64,000 bases of DNA from Dyadobacter sp. CY312 (GCF_021390535.1 NZ_JAJUXG010000012.1:248001-312000); one strand, 5' to 3'. Counted from the first letter of the stretch, positions 53,176 through 61,609 are shown. Translations and numbers: made by a program. Notes: generated by a model not told the origin, from the letters alone.

Positions 53176-53208
53176 AGCTAACCGTTAATAGCCAACAGCT
53201 ATTGGCCA
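53176..53208. repeat. AGCT/TAGC-type short repeat before the aldolase gene
   Basis: AGCTAACCGTTAATAGCCAA and then CAGCTATTGGCC, including the inverted repeat GCCAA-CAGCTA-TTGGC. It lies 8 bp before the aldolase ATG at 53217. Confidence 0.55.
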
Positions 53209-53216
53209 CAAAAAAT

Positions 53217-53882
53217 ATGGATAAGGACACAACATTGGTTTTGCTGAATGAAGTGGGGGTACTTCCGCTTTTTTACCATGCAGATATAGAAGTTGCAAAG
53301 GAAGTGATTAACGCAAGTTACCGCGGCGGAGCCAGGGTATTTGAATTCACCAATCGCGGGGAAAATGCTTTTAATGTCTTTGTAGAACTTTTGGCCCATG
53401 TAAAGGAAAGTTTACCGGGATTGTCATTTGGGATTGGTACTATTTATGATGCCGCCACAGCGCAGCGATTTATTGACGCGGGAACGGACTTTATCGTAAC
53501 ACCTTGCCTTAATCCGGAGGTTGGTAAAGTATGTGCGGTTGCCAATATTCCATGGATACCAGGTATTACCACATTGACGGAAATTTACAACGCACAGCAG
53601 GCAGGAGCCGAAGTTGTGAAGTTGTTCCCGGGTGAAGTAGTTGGTTCCAAGTTTGTGAAAGCCGTAAAAGGACCAATGCCTAACATCAAAATTATGGTTA
53701 CAGGTGGAGTGCAGCCAACGAAAGAGAGTATCGACGAGTGGTTTGGTGCAGGAGCTTACGCCGTAGGCCTTGGTTCCAATCTCTTCCCGAAAGATGTACT
53801 TGCAGAAGGAAATTACAGCTGGATTCAACAGAAAGTTGCTGAAAGTATTGATCTGGTGAAGCAGTTCAGAGCAAACGCCTGA
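53217..53882 (+). CDS. eda: KDPG/KHG aldolase
   Basis: About 221 residues from the ATG at 53217. A TTG 15 bp upstream would give 226 and is less likely. It cleaves KDPG to pyruvate and glyceraldehyde 3-phosphate. Motifs are ARVFEFTNRGENAF, FGIGTIYDAATAQRFIDAG with DFIVTPCLNPEVGKV (about 92-112), the Schiff-base lysine in EVVKLFPGEVVG (about 140) and IMVTGGVQPTKES. It closes the uronate pathway (uxaC, uxuA, kdgK, eda). The gene is named kdgA in some annotations. Confidence 0.93.
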   Translation: MDKDTTLVLLNEVGVLPLFYHADIEVAKEVINASYRGGARVFEFTNRGENAFNVFVELLAHVKESLPGLSFGIGTIYDAATAQRFIDAGTDFIVTPCLNPEVGKVCAVANIPWIPGITTLTEIYNAQQAGAEVVKLFPGEVVGSKFVKAVKGPMPNIKIMVTGGVQPTKESIDEWFGAGAYAVGLGSNLFPKDVLAEGNYSWIQQKVAESIDLVKQFRANA

Positions 53883-53911
53883 TTCGCTGATTAAAATCAG
53901 TTATAGTTATT

Positions 53912-53945
53912 ACAGCCGGAAAATGCTTCCGGCTGTTTTTTTGTA
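53912..53945 (+). terminator. Rho-independent terminator of the uronate operon
   Basis: Arms ACAGCCGGAA (53912-53921) and TTCCGGCTGT (53927-53936) are followed by seven or more T. It lies 29 bp after the aldolase stop. Confidence 0.85.
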
Positions 53946-54006
53946 TTAAATAGTGTTGATTTAGGTGGTTACGGCTAATTTTTTGACCAAAGCAATTAAC
54001 TGCACA

Positions 54007-54037
54007 TTTGCCCGAACATCAATTCTTGTTAACTTCG
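54007..54037 (+). promoter_or_regulatory. candidate promoter of the Mpl-like gene
   Basis: TTTG (54007-54010) and TAACTTCG (54030-54037, one change from TAnnTTTG) are 19 bp apart and the second is 25 bp before the ATG. Confidence 0.45.
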
Positions 54038-54062
54038 CTCCGAATCAGTTTCAATACCTGCA

Positions 54063-55445
54063 ATGACTCAAATTTCAACAATTCGTAAAATACATTTTAT
54101 ATCGATTGGCGGTAGTGTAATGCACAATCTGGCCATCGAACTTCATCTGAAAGGCTATTTAATTACCGGGTCAGACGATGAGATATATGAGCCTTCTGTA
54201 AGCCGTTTGGCAAAATATGAATTACTGCCAGCTGTTACTGGCTGGTTTCCTGAAAAAATAACAGAGGATTTAGAGGCTGTGATATTGGGAATGCATGCCC
54301 GTCAGGATAATCCCGAGTTGGCAAAAGCGAAAGAATTGGGTATCAAAATTTATTCTTATCCGGAATATATTTTTGAGCAGAGTCAGCATAAGCAGCGTGT
54401 AGTAATTGCGGGAAGTCATGGTAAGACCACCATTACGTCTATGATTCTGCACGTTTTAAAATATAATAACCGGATTTTTAATTATCTGGTTGGCGCTCAA
54501 CTGGAAGGATTTGATAACATGGTGAAGCTCTCCGACAACGCTCCGCTTATTGTTATTGAAGGAGATGAATACTTTACTTCTCCGCTTGATCACACACCAA
54601 AATTTATGCATTATCAACCACATGTTGCCCTAATCAGTGGGATCGCATGGGATCATTTTAATGTATTCCCAACCTGGGAATTGTATGTAAAGCAGTTTGA
54701 ATCGTTGGCCGACTCGCTGCCAAAAGCAGGCACAATCGTGTATGACGAAACAGATGATATGCTGGATGTGATCGGGCAAAAGGAACGTGCTGATGTGGTA
54801 AGTATGGCTTACAATGTTCATTCGAATAAAATAGAAAATGGTCAGACAATCCTGATTACGGCTGAGCAGGGCGAAATCCCGGTTCTGGTTTTTGGAGATC
54901 ATAATATGAAAAACATCAGTGGAGCACGTGCGGTGTGTGAGCGAATCGGTGTTACAGATGAAGAATTCTACGCTGCCATTCAGACTTTCAAAGGAGCGTC
55001 GAAAAGGATGGAACTGCTGGGCAGTAATGATACCACCAGTGTATACCGCGATTTCGCTCATGCACCTTCCAAAGTGGGCGCTACCACGGCTGCTGTGAGC
55101 GAACAATTTCCAGACAGAACGCTGGTTGCGGTAGCAGAACTACATACTTTCAGCAGTTTGAACAAGGCATTTCTGAAACAATATAGAAGAAAGCTGGATG
55201 CAGCTGATGTTGCTGTCGTGTATTTTAACCCGCAAACCATCGAACACAAACGCCTTGAACCGCTTTCGGAGGAGGATATCCGTACGGCTTTCAAACGTGA
55301 TGATCTGAAAATATTTACCAGCTCAGAGGAATTATCAGCATTTCTGAAAAATCGGAAGTGGGAAAATGCCAATCTGTTGCTGATGAGCTCAGGAACGTTT
55401 GGGGATATAGATTTGCAGGAGTTGGTGGAGGAAGTGGTAAAGTGA
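54063..55445 (+). CDS. Mpl-like murein peptide ligase (Mur ligase family)
   Basis: A 460-residue Mur-type ATP ligase. In Mpl this joins UDP-MurNAc to the recycled tripeptide L-Ala-gamma-D-Glu-meso-DAP, feeding murein recycling in the cytosol. The N-terminal Rossmann part (HFISIGGSVMHNLAIELHLKG), the ATP loop VIAGSHGKTTITSMILHVL (about 112-130) and IEGDEYFTSPLDHTPKFMHY, ALISGIAWDHFNVFPT in the centre support an Mpl-type rather than a MurC protein. The C-terminal domain has RDFAHAPSKVGATTAAVSEQ. Bacteroidota copies are often annotated simply as peptidoglycan synthetase. It has its own promoter-like sequence. Confidence 0.88.
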   Translation: MTQISTIRKIHFISIGGSVMHNLAIELHLKGYLITGSDDEIYEPSVSRLAKYELLPAVTGWFPEKITEDLEAVILGMHARQDNPELAKAKELGIKIYSYPEYIFEQSQHKQRVVIAGSHGKTTITSMILHVLKYNNRIFNYLVGAQLEGFDNMVKLSDNAPLIVIEGDEYFTSPLDHTPKFMHYQPHVALISGIAWDHFNVFPTWELYVKQFESLADSLPKAGTIVYDETDDMLDVIGQKERADVVSMAYNVHSNKIENGQTILITAEQGEIPVLVFGDHNMKNISGARAVCERIGVTDEEFYAAIQTFKGASKRMELLGSNDTTSVYRDFAHAPSKVGATTAAVSEQFPDRTLVAVAELHTFSSLNKAFLKQYRRKLDAADVAVVYFNPQTIEHKRLEPLSEEDIRTAFKRDDLKIFTSSEELSAFLKNRKWENANLLLMSSGTFGDIDLQELVEEVVK

Positions 55446-55504
55446 GGAGTTAAGAAGTTAAAGTAGTTAAGAGGGTAGAGTAATTAAGAAGTTATAGGAA
55501 CACC

Positions 55505-55535
55505 AGTCGGGGCATCCTTCACGGATGCCCCTGTG
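55505..55535. terminator. hairpin after the Mpl-like gene
   Basis: Arms GGGGCATCC (55509-55517) and GGATGCCCC (55523-55531), extended by ACAC/GTGT. No long T run follows, so its efficiency is doubtful. Confidence 0.5.
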
Positions 55536-55571
55536 TTAATCAGTATTTTGTCAAATCTTAAAAGTTACTGA

Positions 55572-56174
55572 ATGCAATCGATCGTAGTTTACTGCGGTTC
55601 CAATTTTGGGACAAATCCTGTTTATGCCGAAGCGGCTTATTCTTTGGGAAATGAATTGGCACGTCGGAAAATAAATGTGATTTACGGCGGTGGCAATATG
55701 GGGCTGATGGGACGCGTTGCCGATGGTTCTCTGGAAAACAGCGGAACTGTCACCGGCATTATTCCAAATTTTCTGGCTAAACTGGAAGTTGCTCAAAAAA
55801 CTTTGACTGAGCTGCATTTTGTGGATACCATGCACGAGCGTAAGGCGAAGATGGTTTCTCTGTCGGATGGCGTTATTGCGCTTCCGGGCGGCTATGGAAC
55901 CTTCGATGAATTGTTCGAGATTCTGACCTGGGCGCAACTGAAAATATTCGACGGACCGGTTGGAGTGCTTAACATCAACGGTTACTACGATCTGCTGATT
56001 CTTCAGCTGGATAAAATGGTGGAAGAAGGCTTTTTGCATATCGACAACCGAAAATTGTTGTTGGTATCAGACAATGCTGTCGACCTGCTTGAACAGATGC
56101 AGGAATTTGCTGTAAACAATCCGGGAAATAAGCCGCTGGATAAATCGTTATATCTTGAAAATGACAATGATTAA
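55572..56174 (+). CDS. LOG-family Rossmann-fold protein (TIGR00730 type)
   Basis: A 200-residue protein. The two family motifs are intact: YGGGNMGLMGRVADG (about 39-53) and LPGGYGTFDELFEILTWAQL (about 99-118). Characterised relatives are cytokinin riboside 5'-monophosphate phosphoribohydrolases that release the base from nucleoside monophosphates. In bacteria the natural substrate may be other nucleoside monophosphates. The tail has GNKPLDKSLYLENDND. It stands between the Mpl-like gene and the OmpA gene on the same strand. Confidence 0.92.
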   Translation: MQSIVVYCGSNFGTNPVYAEAAYSLGNELARRKINVIYGGGNMGLMGRVADGSLENSGTVTGIIPNFLAKLEVAQKTLTELHFVDTMHERKAKMVSLSDGVIALPGGYGTFDELFEILTWAQLKIFDGPVGVLNINGYYDLLILQLDKMVEEGFLHIDNRKLLLVSDNAVDLLEQMQEFAVNNPGNKPLDKSLYLENDND

Positions 56175-56267
56175 AGGCCTTACGGGTCAAATAATAGCCC
56201 GGTTACTATGCAGATGAATCCACGATTATCCAACACTATACCACTCGCTCATACCTTCCTGAATAAG

Positions 56268-57848
56268 ATGAGATTTCCTCTGTTTCTAATTGCTTTTTCT
56301 TTCATTTCTTCCGTAAGTCATGCTCAGCTGGAAAGTCTTGGTAAGACGGTTAATACAGAATACAACGAAATAGCTCCAACGATATCTCCCGACGGTAAAA
56401 CGCTGTATTTTTCCCGCGTAAGCCATCCTCAGAATACGCATGGCACCAAAGGAAGCCAGGATATATGGTACTCCGAACTTAAAAATGATACCTGGACCGC
56501 GGCAAGGAAACTGCCTGCTCCGCTCAATAAGGAAGATTACAACAGTTTGTACAGCATCACACCAGATGGGAACACGCTATTGATTAAAGGTGCTTACAAA
56601 AACGGTGTATACGAAACGAGGGGTTTTTCAACCAGTAAAAAAACAGCAAGAGGCTGGGCTGCGCCAAACAAAATTGACATTCCTGGTTATGCAAAAATAA
56701 GCAAGGGGCAGTTCGACTGCGGATATTTGTCAACCGATGGTAAAACACTGGTCATGTCGTTCAGTGAAAAGAAAAACAGCAAGGTTGATGACCTGTATGT
56801 GAGTTTCAAACAAAAGGATGGATCCTGGTCCAAGCCACTGAATCTCGGACCGGAAATCAATAGTGAAGAATTTACAGAAACCACTCCTTTTTTAGCTCCG
56901 GATGGTGTCACGTTATATTTCTCAAGTGACAGAAAAGGAGGGCAAGGCAGTAACGACATTTATTACAGCAAGCGGATCGATAAATCCTGGAAGCGTTGGA
57001 GCCGACCTGTAAATCTGGGATCCACCATCAATACAGATGGCTACGACGCTTATTACACCATTTCAGCAATTGGGGATTATGCCTATATGGTTTCCTTCAA
57101 AGGCACCGAAGGCAAAGGCGATATCGTTCGTTACGATCTTCGTCCGAAAGTGGTGCCGGGAGATACAGCACAGGCTCCGGTTGCCATTATTCCAACATCA
57201 GATCCGGTAGCAATGATCAGTGGAAAAGTGATTGATTCCAAAACAGGGAAACCTGTGGAGGCAACCATCATCTATGAGGATCTGGAAACAGGAGAGGAAG
57301 TAGGTACCGCTACTACAAGTCCTGCCACGGGAGAATACAAGTTGGTGTTGCCAAAAGGGAAGAAATACAGCTGGCGAGCCGTTGCACCTAATTTTATTGC
57401 AGAAGGCGAAAACGTTGATTTAACAGATTCTACCGCAGATGGGAAATCGAAGAATTTCAGTGAAATCACCAATAAGTCACTCAAAATGATCCCGATTGAA
57501 GAAGGACAGATCGTACGTTTGAACAACATTTTCTTTGCAACCGGGAAATCGACATTGAGTAACCAATCTTTTCCCGAGCTGAACCGGATTGCGATCACCA
57601 TGTCGGAAAATAAAACATTGTCTATTGAGCTTGGAGGACATACCGATAATGTGGGCGGCGACGATTTTAACATGAAACTTTCTCAGGACCGCGCTGACTC
57701 TGTTCGTGAATACCTGATCGGCAAAGGCATTGAGCCAGACCGTGTGGCAAGTAAAGGTTATGGAGAAACGGTTCCAGTAGCGAAAAATGATACACCGGAA
57801 GGCCAGCAGCGCAACCGCCGTGTGGAATTCAAGATATTGAAGAAATAG
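56268..57848 (+). CDS. OmpA-family protein with PD40 repeats
   Basis: About 526 residues from the ATG that begins the signal peptide MRFPLFLIAFSFISSVSHAQ; an in-frame ATG 60 bp upstream would add 20 hydrophilic residues. The N-terminal half has several WD40-like PD40 repeats (APTISPDGKTLYFSR; LYSITPDGNTLLIKG; FLAPDGVTLYFSSDRKGGQG). A carboxypeptidase-regulatory-like domain follows (ISGKVIDSKTGKPVEATIIY, about 320-400), then an OmpA C-terminal domain (LSIELGGHTDNVGGDDFNMK; RVASKGYGETVPVAKND; GQQRNRRVEFKIL). OmpA domains bind peptidoglycan, so it probably links the outer membrane to murein. The architecture resembles PorE-type proteins associated with T9SS, but a role there is not shown. Confidence 0.88.
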   Translation: MRFPLFLIAFSFISSVSHAQLESLGKTVNTEYNEIAPTISPDGKTLYFSRVSHPQNTHGTKGSQDIWYSELKNDTWTAARKLPAPLNKEDYNSLYSITPDGNTLLIKGAYKNGVYETRGFSTSKKTARGWAAPNKIDIPGYAKISKGQFDCGYLSTDGKTLVMSFSEKKNSKVDDLYVSFKQKDGSWSKPLNLGPEINSEEFTETTPFLAPDGVTLYFSSDRKGGQGSNDIYYSKRIDKSWKRWSRPVNLGSTINTDGYDAYYTISAIGDYAYMVSFKGTEGKGDIVRYDLRPKVVPGDTAQAPVAIIPTSDPVAMISGKVIDSKTGKPVEATIIYEDLETGEEVGTATTSPATGEYKLVLPKGKKYSWRAVAPNFIAEGENVDLTDSTADGKSKNFSEITNKSLKMIPIEEGQIVRLNNIFFATGKSTLSNQSFPELNRIAITMSENKTLSIELGGHTDNVGGDDFNMKLSQDRADSVREYLIGKGIEPDRVASKGYGETVPVAKNDTPEGQQRNRRVEFKILKK

Positions 57849-57904
57849 ATATTTGCGGTGGGCAAGCGGCCAGGTTTTGGCGTCACATAGAACATCACTG
57901 AATC

Positions 57905-59116
57905 ATGTCTGCCAAGCGATCGCCTGCATTGGGTTTTATTTTCGTCACACTTCTGATAGACGTTATCGGACTGGGAATTATCATTCCGGTGATGCCCAAA
58001 CTCATCAATGAGCTTACAGGTGACAGCATCAGTCAGGCATCCCGTGATGGAGGGTGGTTGTTGCTTACTTACGCTGCGGTACAATTCCTGTTTGCCCCAC
58101 TTATAGGTGGGCTCAGCGATCGCTACGGCCGCAGACCAGTACTTCTCGCATCACTTTTTGGATTCGGAGTTGATTATTTGTTTCTCGCTTTCGCGCCAAC
58201 GTTGGGATGGCTCTATCTGGGACGTGTCATTGCGGGAATAATGGGAGCTAGTTTCACTACTGGTGCAGCATACATTGCAGACATCAGTACGCCCGAAAAA
58301 CGTGCACAAAATTTTGGTTTGTTGGGAGCGGCCTTCGGACTTGGTTTTATTATCGGACCGGTGCTGGGAGGTTTATTGGGCCAGTTTGGATCCCGCGTTC
58401 CGTTTATGGCTGCCGCAGGTTTTTCTTTTGTCAATTGGCTTTATGGTTACTTTATTTTACCAGAATCCCTCAAACCCGAAAACCGGCGAAAGTTCGATTG
58501 GACTCGTGCCAATCCGCTGGGTGCGTTTATTAATCTGAGCAAATATCCGGTCATATTTGGATTGATTGGAGCGCTCACGCTTGTATACATTGCCTTACAT
58601 GCCGTACAGAGCAACTGGTCTTTTTACGTAATTGAGAAATTTGGATGGGATGAAGCTCATATTGGATATTCACTTGGTGCAGTAGGGCTGTTGAGTGCCA
58701 TTGTACAAGGTTACCTTATTCGGTTAATTCTTCCCAAGATTGGACAGAAACGTGGTGTATATATAGGATTGCTTTTATACTCCATCGGTTTTATCCTTTA
58801 CGCATTCGCTTCTCAGGGATGGATGATGTATGTTTTCATGATACCCTATATTTTGGGCAGCATTGCTGGTCCGTCGCTGCAAGGCATTATTTCTACTCAG
58901 GTCAATGCAAGTGAGCAGGGTGAAGTGCAGGGAGCTCTCACAAGTTTGCAGAGTTTCACTTCCATTCTTGGACCTTTGATGATGACTCAGCTGTTTGCTT
59001 TGTTTACCTCAGAGTCAGCGCCGGTATACTTTCCAGGTGCACCTATGCTGCTGGCTGCTTTGCTGACATTGGTTGGTGCTTACCTTGCAAGGCTGAGCTT
59101 GAAACGTCAGAAATAA
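57905..59116 (+). CDS. TetA-like MFS transporter
   Basis: A 403-residue major facilitator protein with twelve predicted helices. The TCR/Tet-type N-terminal half has [20 protein letters not shown] (residues about 15-34) and the loop motif A segment [20 protein letters not shown] (about 63-82), followed by [20 protein letters not shown] (motif C region). Such carriers export tetracycline or other small molecules with proton antiport. The gene alone does not show resistance. It starts 56 bp after the OmpA gene on the same strand. Confidence 0.9.
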   Translation: MSAKRSPALGFIFVTLLIDVIGLGIIIPVMPKLINELTGDSISQASRDGGWLLLTYAAVQFLFAPLIGGLSDRYGRRPVLLASLFGFGVDYLFLAFAPTLGWLYLGRVIAGIMGASFTTGAAYIADISTPEKRAQNFGLLGAAFGLGFIIGPVLGGLLGQFGSRVPFMAAAGFSFVNWLYGYFILPESLKPENRRKFDWTRANPLGAFINLSKYPVIFGLIGALTLVYIALHAVQSNWSFYVIEKFGWDEAHIGYSLGAVGLLSAIVQGYLIRLILPKIGQKRGVYIGLLLYSIGFILYAFASQGWMMYVFMIPYILGSIAGPSLQGIISTQVNASEQGEVQGALTSLQSFTSILGPLMMTQLFALFTSESAPVYFPGAPMLLAALLTLVGAYLARLSLKRQK

Positions 59117-59258
59117 AACTTGTTAGCTATTCCATTCGACCATAAATGGCCGAAAAGCCTTCAAAATAGTTCTAGATACAAGAATTTAGGAAAGATGATG
59201 GAGCAGATTTTCGTGACTTAGAGGCTTAGTGGCAACATAATATAACCCTGGTCCAAGA

Positions 59259-59870
59259 CTAGTATAGCAATACCAGAAATATAAAAACCACCAGCCAAAG
59301 GGCATCTACAAAGTGCCAGTAACGGGTCATTAATTTGAGACGCAGCCTGTTGGGGGGATTGACACTGTATACAAACGAATCAACATAAGTCCTGTTTTTG
59401 ATCGCTTTCCTGAACAGGATCAAGAGGTATATTACGCCAGCCAGAATATGTACCAAATGTAGTGCTGTGAGCAGGTATACGAATCCGGCAGAGTTATCGG
59501 TACTTGCCAACACCCCTGACTCGATCATTTCCAGCCAGCCGCTCACCTGAAGAAGCATAAAAGTTACTCCGAGTATAAAGGTTGTTCCGAGAAAAACCCT
59601 GTAATGAAGGAATCGCTCCTGAACAAAAGCAAGATTAGCTTCGTGTAGTGTAATGCTGCTGAACAAAATAACCAGTGTGCTAAGCCAGAACATGTCCGGA
59701 AGTGCTATAAAATGGCTGGTATCCTGATGCATCCGAAACAGATAGATGACAAAAATGGTGGTAAACAGAAGCGAACTACCCACCACTCCCAGCCAAAGCA
59801 TAAAGCCCAGAGGCTCCCTTCTTTTGGAAAGTGCGTTTTCTTGTTCTTTTGTAGATGGCTTCGTGCTCAT
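59259..59870 (-). CDS. cytochrome c oxidase subunit III-like protein
   Basis: A 203-residue membrane protein with five helices. The opening PLGFMLWLGVVGSSLLFTTI, the loop FWLSTLVILFSSITLHEA and the helix YLLTALHLVHILAGVIYLL match heme-copper oxidase subunit III of the short type. The end RYWHFVDALWLVVFIFLVLLY is the strongest family mark. Subunits I and II and assembly genes are absent from the window, so this is a lone subunit III or a relative such as a nitric-oxide-reductase-associated protein. Its role in an oxidase is inferred. Confidence 0.85.
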   Translation of the reverse strand: MSTKPSTKEQENALSKRREPLGFMLWLGVVGSSLLFTTIFVIYLFRMHQDTSHFIALPDMFWLSTLVILFSSITLHEANLAFVQERFLHYRVFLGTTFILGVTFMLLQVSGWLEMIESGVLASTDNSAGFVYLLTALHLVHILAGVIYLLILFRKAIKNRTYVDSFVYSVNPPNRLRLKLMTRYWHFVDALWLVVFIFLVLLY

Positions 59871-59969
59871 TCCTGTGTCTCAATCCTTTGTGTTTTTTTT
59901 GGAACCAAAGTAGGGAGTGAATATAGCTGGATTATTGTTCCCTACTGAGTACTAACTGCAAGAATAAAG

Positions 59970-60779
59970 TTAATTTAACATTCCCTGCCAGATATTGTAA
60001 CGCTGAAACTGCCCGGACAGATCAATTTCTTTTTCGAAAATTCCATATAAAGTCGAGCCTGATCCACTCATCGCTGCATAGGAAGCTCCTTTTTTGTATA
60101 AATCTTCCTTAATTTCCTGTAAGAATGGGTATTTAGGGAAGAGTGAAGTTTCAAAATCGTTTTTCACTTCATTTTTCCAGGTCGATATGGGCTTTCCTAA
60201 TAGTTCCCTCAGATCTGTCTCAGGCGCATTTGGTTTTACGCCGGCATATGCCTCCACCGTAGAGATATGTATTCCGGGATTCACCATTACGATCCATTTT
60301 CCTGCAAGATCCAGATCAATATTTTCGAACTGATCTCCCTTTCCATGGCAATATTTTTGCCTGTTCAAAATAAAGAAAGCACAATCACTTCCCAATCTAC
60401 GTGCGTAGTCAAGCTGTTTTTCTTCAGATATATGTAAATCAAAAAGTTGGTTCAGCGCGCTGATCGTAAATGCGGCATCGGATGATCCACCTCCAAGGCC
60501 CGCTCCAATCGGAATAGCTTTGAGTAAATGAATATTCACCGGTGGAATATCGTAGTCAGCCGACACCGAGTGATAAGCTCTGATACAAAGATTATCGTCG
60601 GTATTTCCAGGTATAGAAATGCCATCCGCAGTGAAATGCAGTCTATCTGAAATTGTAATTTCAAGCGCATCCGACCAGCCAACGGGGTAAAAACAAGAGG
60701 AAATATCATGAAATCCATCGGGTCGCTTTTCAACAATATTTAACCCGATATTGATTTTGGCATTGGGGAAGACAAGCAT
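59970..60779 (-). CDS. ispE: 4-diphosphocytidyl-2-C-methyl-D-erythritol kinase
   Basis: About 269 residues from the ATG at 60779 (MLVFPNAKINIG); the open frame extends 13 codons upstream, but the family begins here. IspE phosphorylates CDP-methylerythritol in the non-mevalonate isoprenoid pathway. GHMP-kinase motifs: PNAKINIGLNIVEKRPDGFH (about 5-24) and IPIGAGLGGGSSDAAFTISA (about 88-107). The GSGSTLYGIFE segment near the end is also typical. Its 5' flank is the first of the two direct repeats that bracket the GxxExxY gene. Confidence 0.95.
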   Translation of the reverse strand: MLVFPNAKINIGLNIVEKRPDGFHDISSCFYPVGWSDALEITISDRLHFTADGISIPGNTDDNLCIRAYHSVSADYDIPPVNIHLLKAIPIGAGLGGGSSDAAFTISALNQLFDLHISEEKQLDYARRLGSDCAFFILNRQKYCHGKGDQFENIDLDLAGKWIVMVNPGIHISTVEAYAGVKPNAPETDLRELLGKPISTWKNEVKNDFETSLFPKYPFLQEIKEDLYKKGASYAAMSGSGSTLYGIFEKEIDLSGQFQRYNIWQGMLN

Positions 60780-60792
60780 TGGATTCGTTTTT

Positions 60793-60912
60793 ACCACAAA
60801 AGTAACAAAAGAGATCAAAAGGGTTCGCTTTGTATTAGAATCGGGTTTTCCCTACTTCTCCATATCTTCGGCCAAAAAATCTACTTTTGTTTTCTCTTGT
60901 TTCTTTTGTGGT
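60793..60912. repeat. palindromic direct repeat, copy 1, beside the GxxExxY gene
   Basis: About 120 bp. It begins ACCACAAAAGTAACAAAAGA and ends TGTTTCTTTTGTGGT; these ends are imperfect reverse complements of each other over roughly 29 bp, so the copy has terminal inverted repeats. The middle contains CCATATCTTCGG. It aligns from end to end, in the same orientation, with copy 2 at 61448-61566. Confidence 0.8.
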
Positions 60913-60939
60913 GAATAATTTCATGTCGCGGTTCAAAAA

Positions 60940-61347
60940 TCACTCATCCATTTGCCAATAAAGGTCATTGACATAGGTTTTTTGACCGTCATTGTACAAA
61001 TTCACGACATTGAAGTTGTACATTATTCCTTTGGGAACCTGCAATAGCTTCATATAGGTCATTAGTTGTGCTTCATGAATGGGCAGGGTCTTTTCAACAG
61101 ATTTTAATTCAACACACAAAATTTCTTCAATCAACAGATCGCAACGTAATTCTGTCCTAATATCGATCCCCTTGTATTTGACAGGTACTATGATTTCAGA
61201 CATGTATGTAATTCCTCGCAAGTTAAGTTCGTGATTCAGGCATCTGTGGTAAACACTTTCGAGTAGTCCTGGTCCAAGTGACTTATGAACCTCAATTGCC
61301 GCACCATTAATTTCGTACGTCAGTTCCTTTAGATAAGTTTTCGACAT
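60940..61347 (-). CDS. GxxExxY protein, PD-(D/E)XK nuclease-like
   Basis: A 135-residue protein with the family motif GLLESVY (27-33, Gly27, Glu30, Tyr33) in the helix HKSLGPGLLESVYHRCLNHE. A nuclease-like core follows: RTELRCDLLIEEILCVELKS with Asp70 and Glu80-Leu-Lys82 (the PD-(D/E)XK metal-site pattern), then HEAQLMTYMKLLQVPKGIMY. The GxxExxY family is classed with the PD-(D/E)XK superfamily; its biological role is not established. It has no signal peptide. It sits alone between two palindromic direct repeats, in a 500-bp unit that looks foreign to its neighbours ispE and the Crp gene. Confidence 0.9.
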   Translation of the reverse strand: MSKTYLKELTYEINGAAIEVHKSLGPGLLESVYHRCLNHELNLRGITYMSEIIVPVKYKGIDIRTELRCDLLIEEILCVELKSVEKTLPIHEAQLMTYMKLLQVPKGIMYNFNVVNLYNDGQKTYVNDLYWQMDE

Positions 61348-61447
61348 AAGGCTTTTTTATGTTGAAACCATAAACGAATCAAAAAGTCACATTTTAGGAT
61401 CTTTGATCGAATGGTGATTCTGACAATACGTACGAAAAAGTTATTTT

Positions 61448-61566
61448 ACCACAAAGAGTAACCAAAGACATCAAAAGTGGTCGCATTGCATCAGATTCTG
61501 GTTTTACTACTTCCCTATATCTTCGCCGGAAAATCTCCTTTTGTTTACTCTTGTTTCTTTTGTGGT
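61448..61566. repeat. palindromic direct repeat, copy 2, beside the GxxExxY gene
   Basis: About 119 bp. It begins ACCACAAAGAGTAACCAAAG and ends TTGTTTCTTTTGTGGT. The last 20 or so bases are identical to copy 1 (CTTGTTTCTTTTGTGGTGAA), the middle shares TATATCTTCG, and the ends again form terminal inverted repeats. Between 61348 and 61447 and between 61567 and 61633 there is no gene. Confidence 0.8.
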
Positions 61567-61601
61567 GAAATAATTTTTCACACGTTTTTCGGAACAGTTC
61601 A

Positions 61602-61609
61602 TACTTTTG
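61602..61609 (+). promoter_or_regulatory. candidate -7 box of the Crp-family gene
   Basis: TACTTTTG matches TAnnTTTG and is 24 bp before the GTG start. The preceding region belongs to repeat copy 2, so the element may supply part of this promoter. Confidence 0.5.

Noticed and set aside
54630-55106. Minus-strand open frame inside the Mpl-like gene
   Set aside because: Shadow frame; the plus strand has an intact Mur-ligase with P-loop.
60793-61566. Possible insertion sequence with a DDE transposase
   Set aside because: The only gene in the unit is a GxxExxY protein with a PD-(D/E)XK-like core; no transposase motif or target duplication is evident, so it is reported as a candidate new unit and not as an IS.
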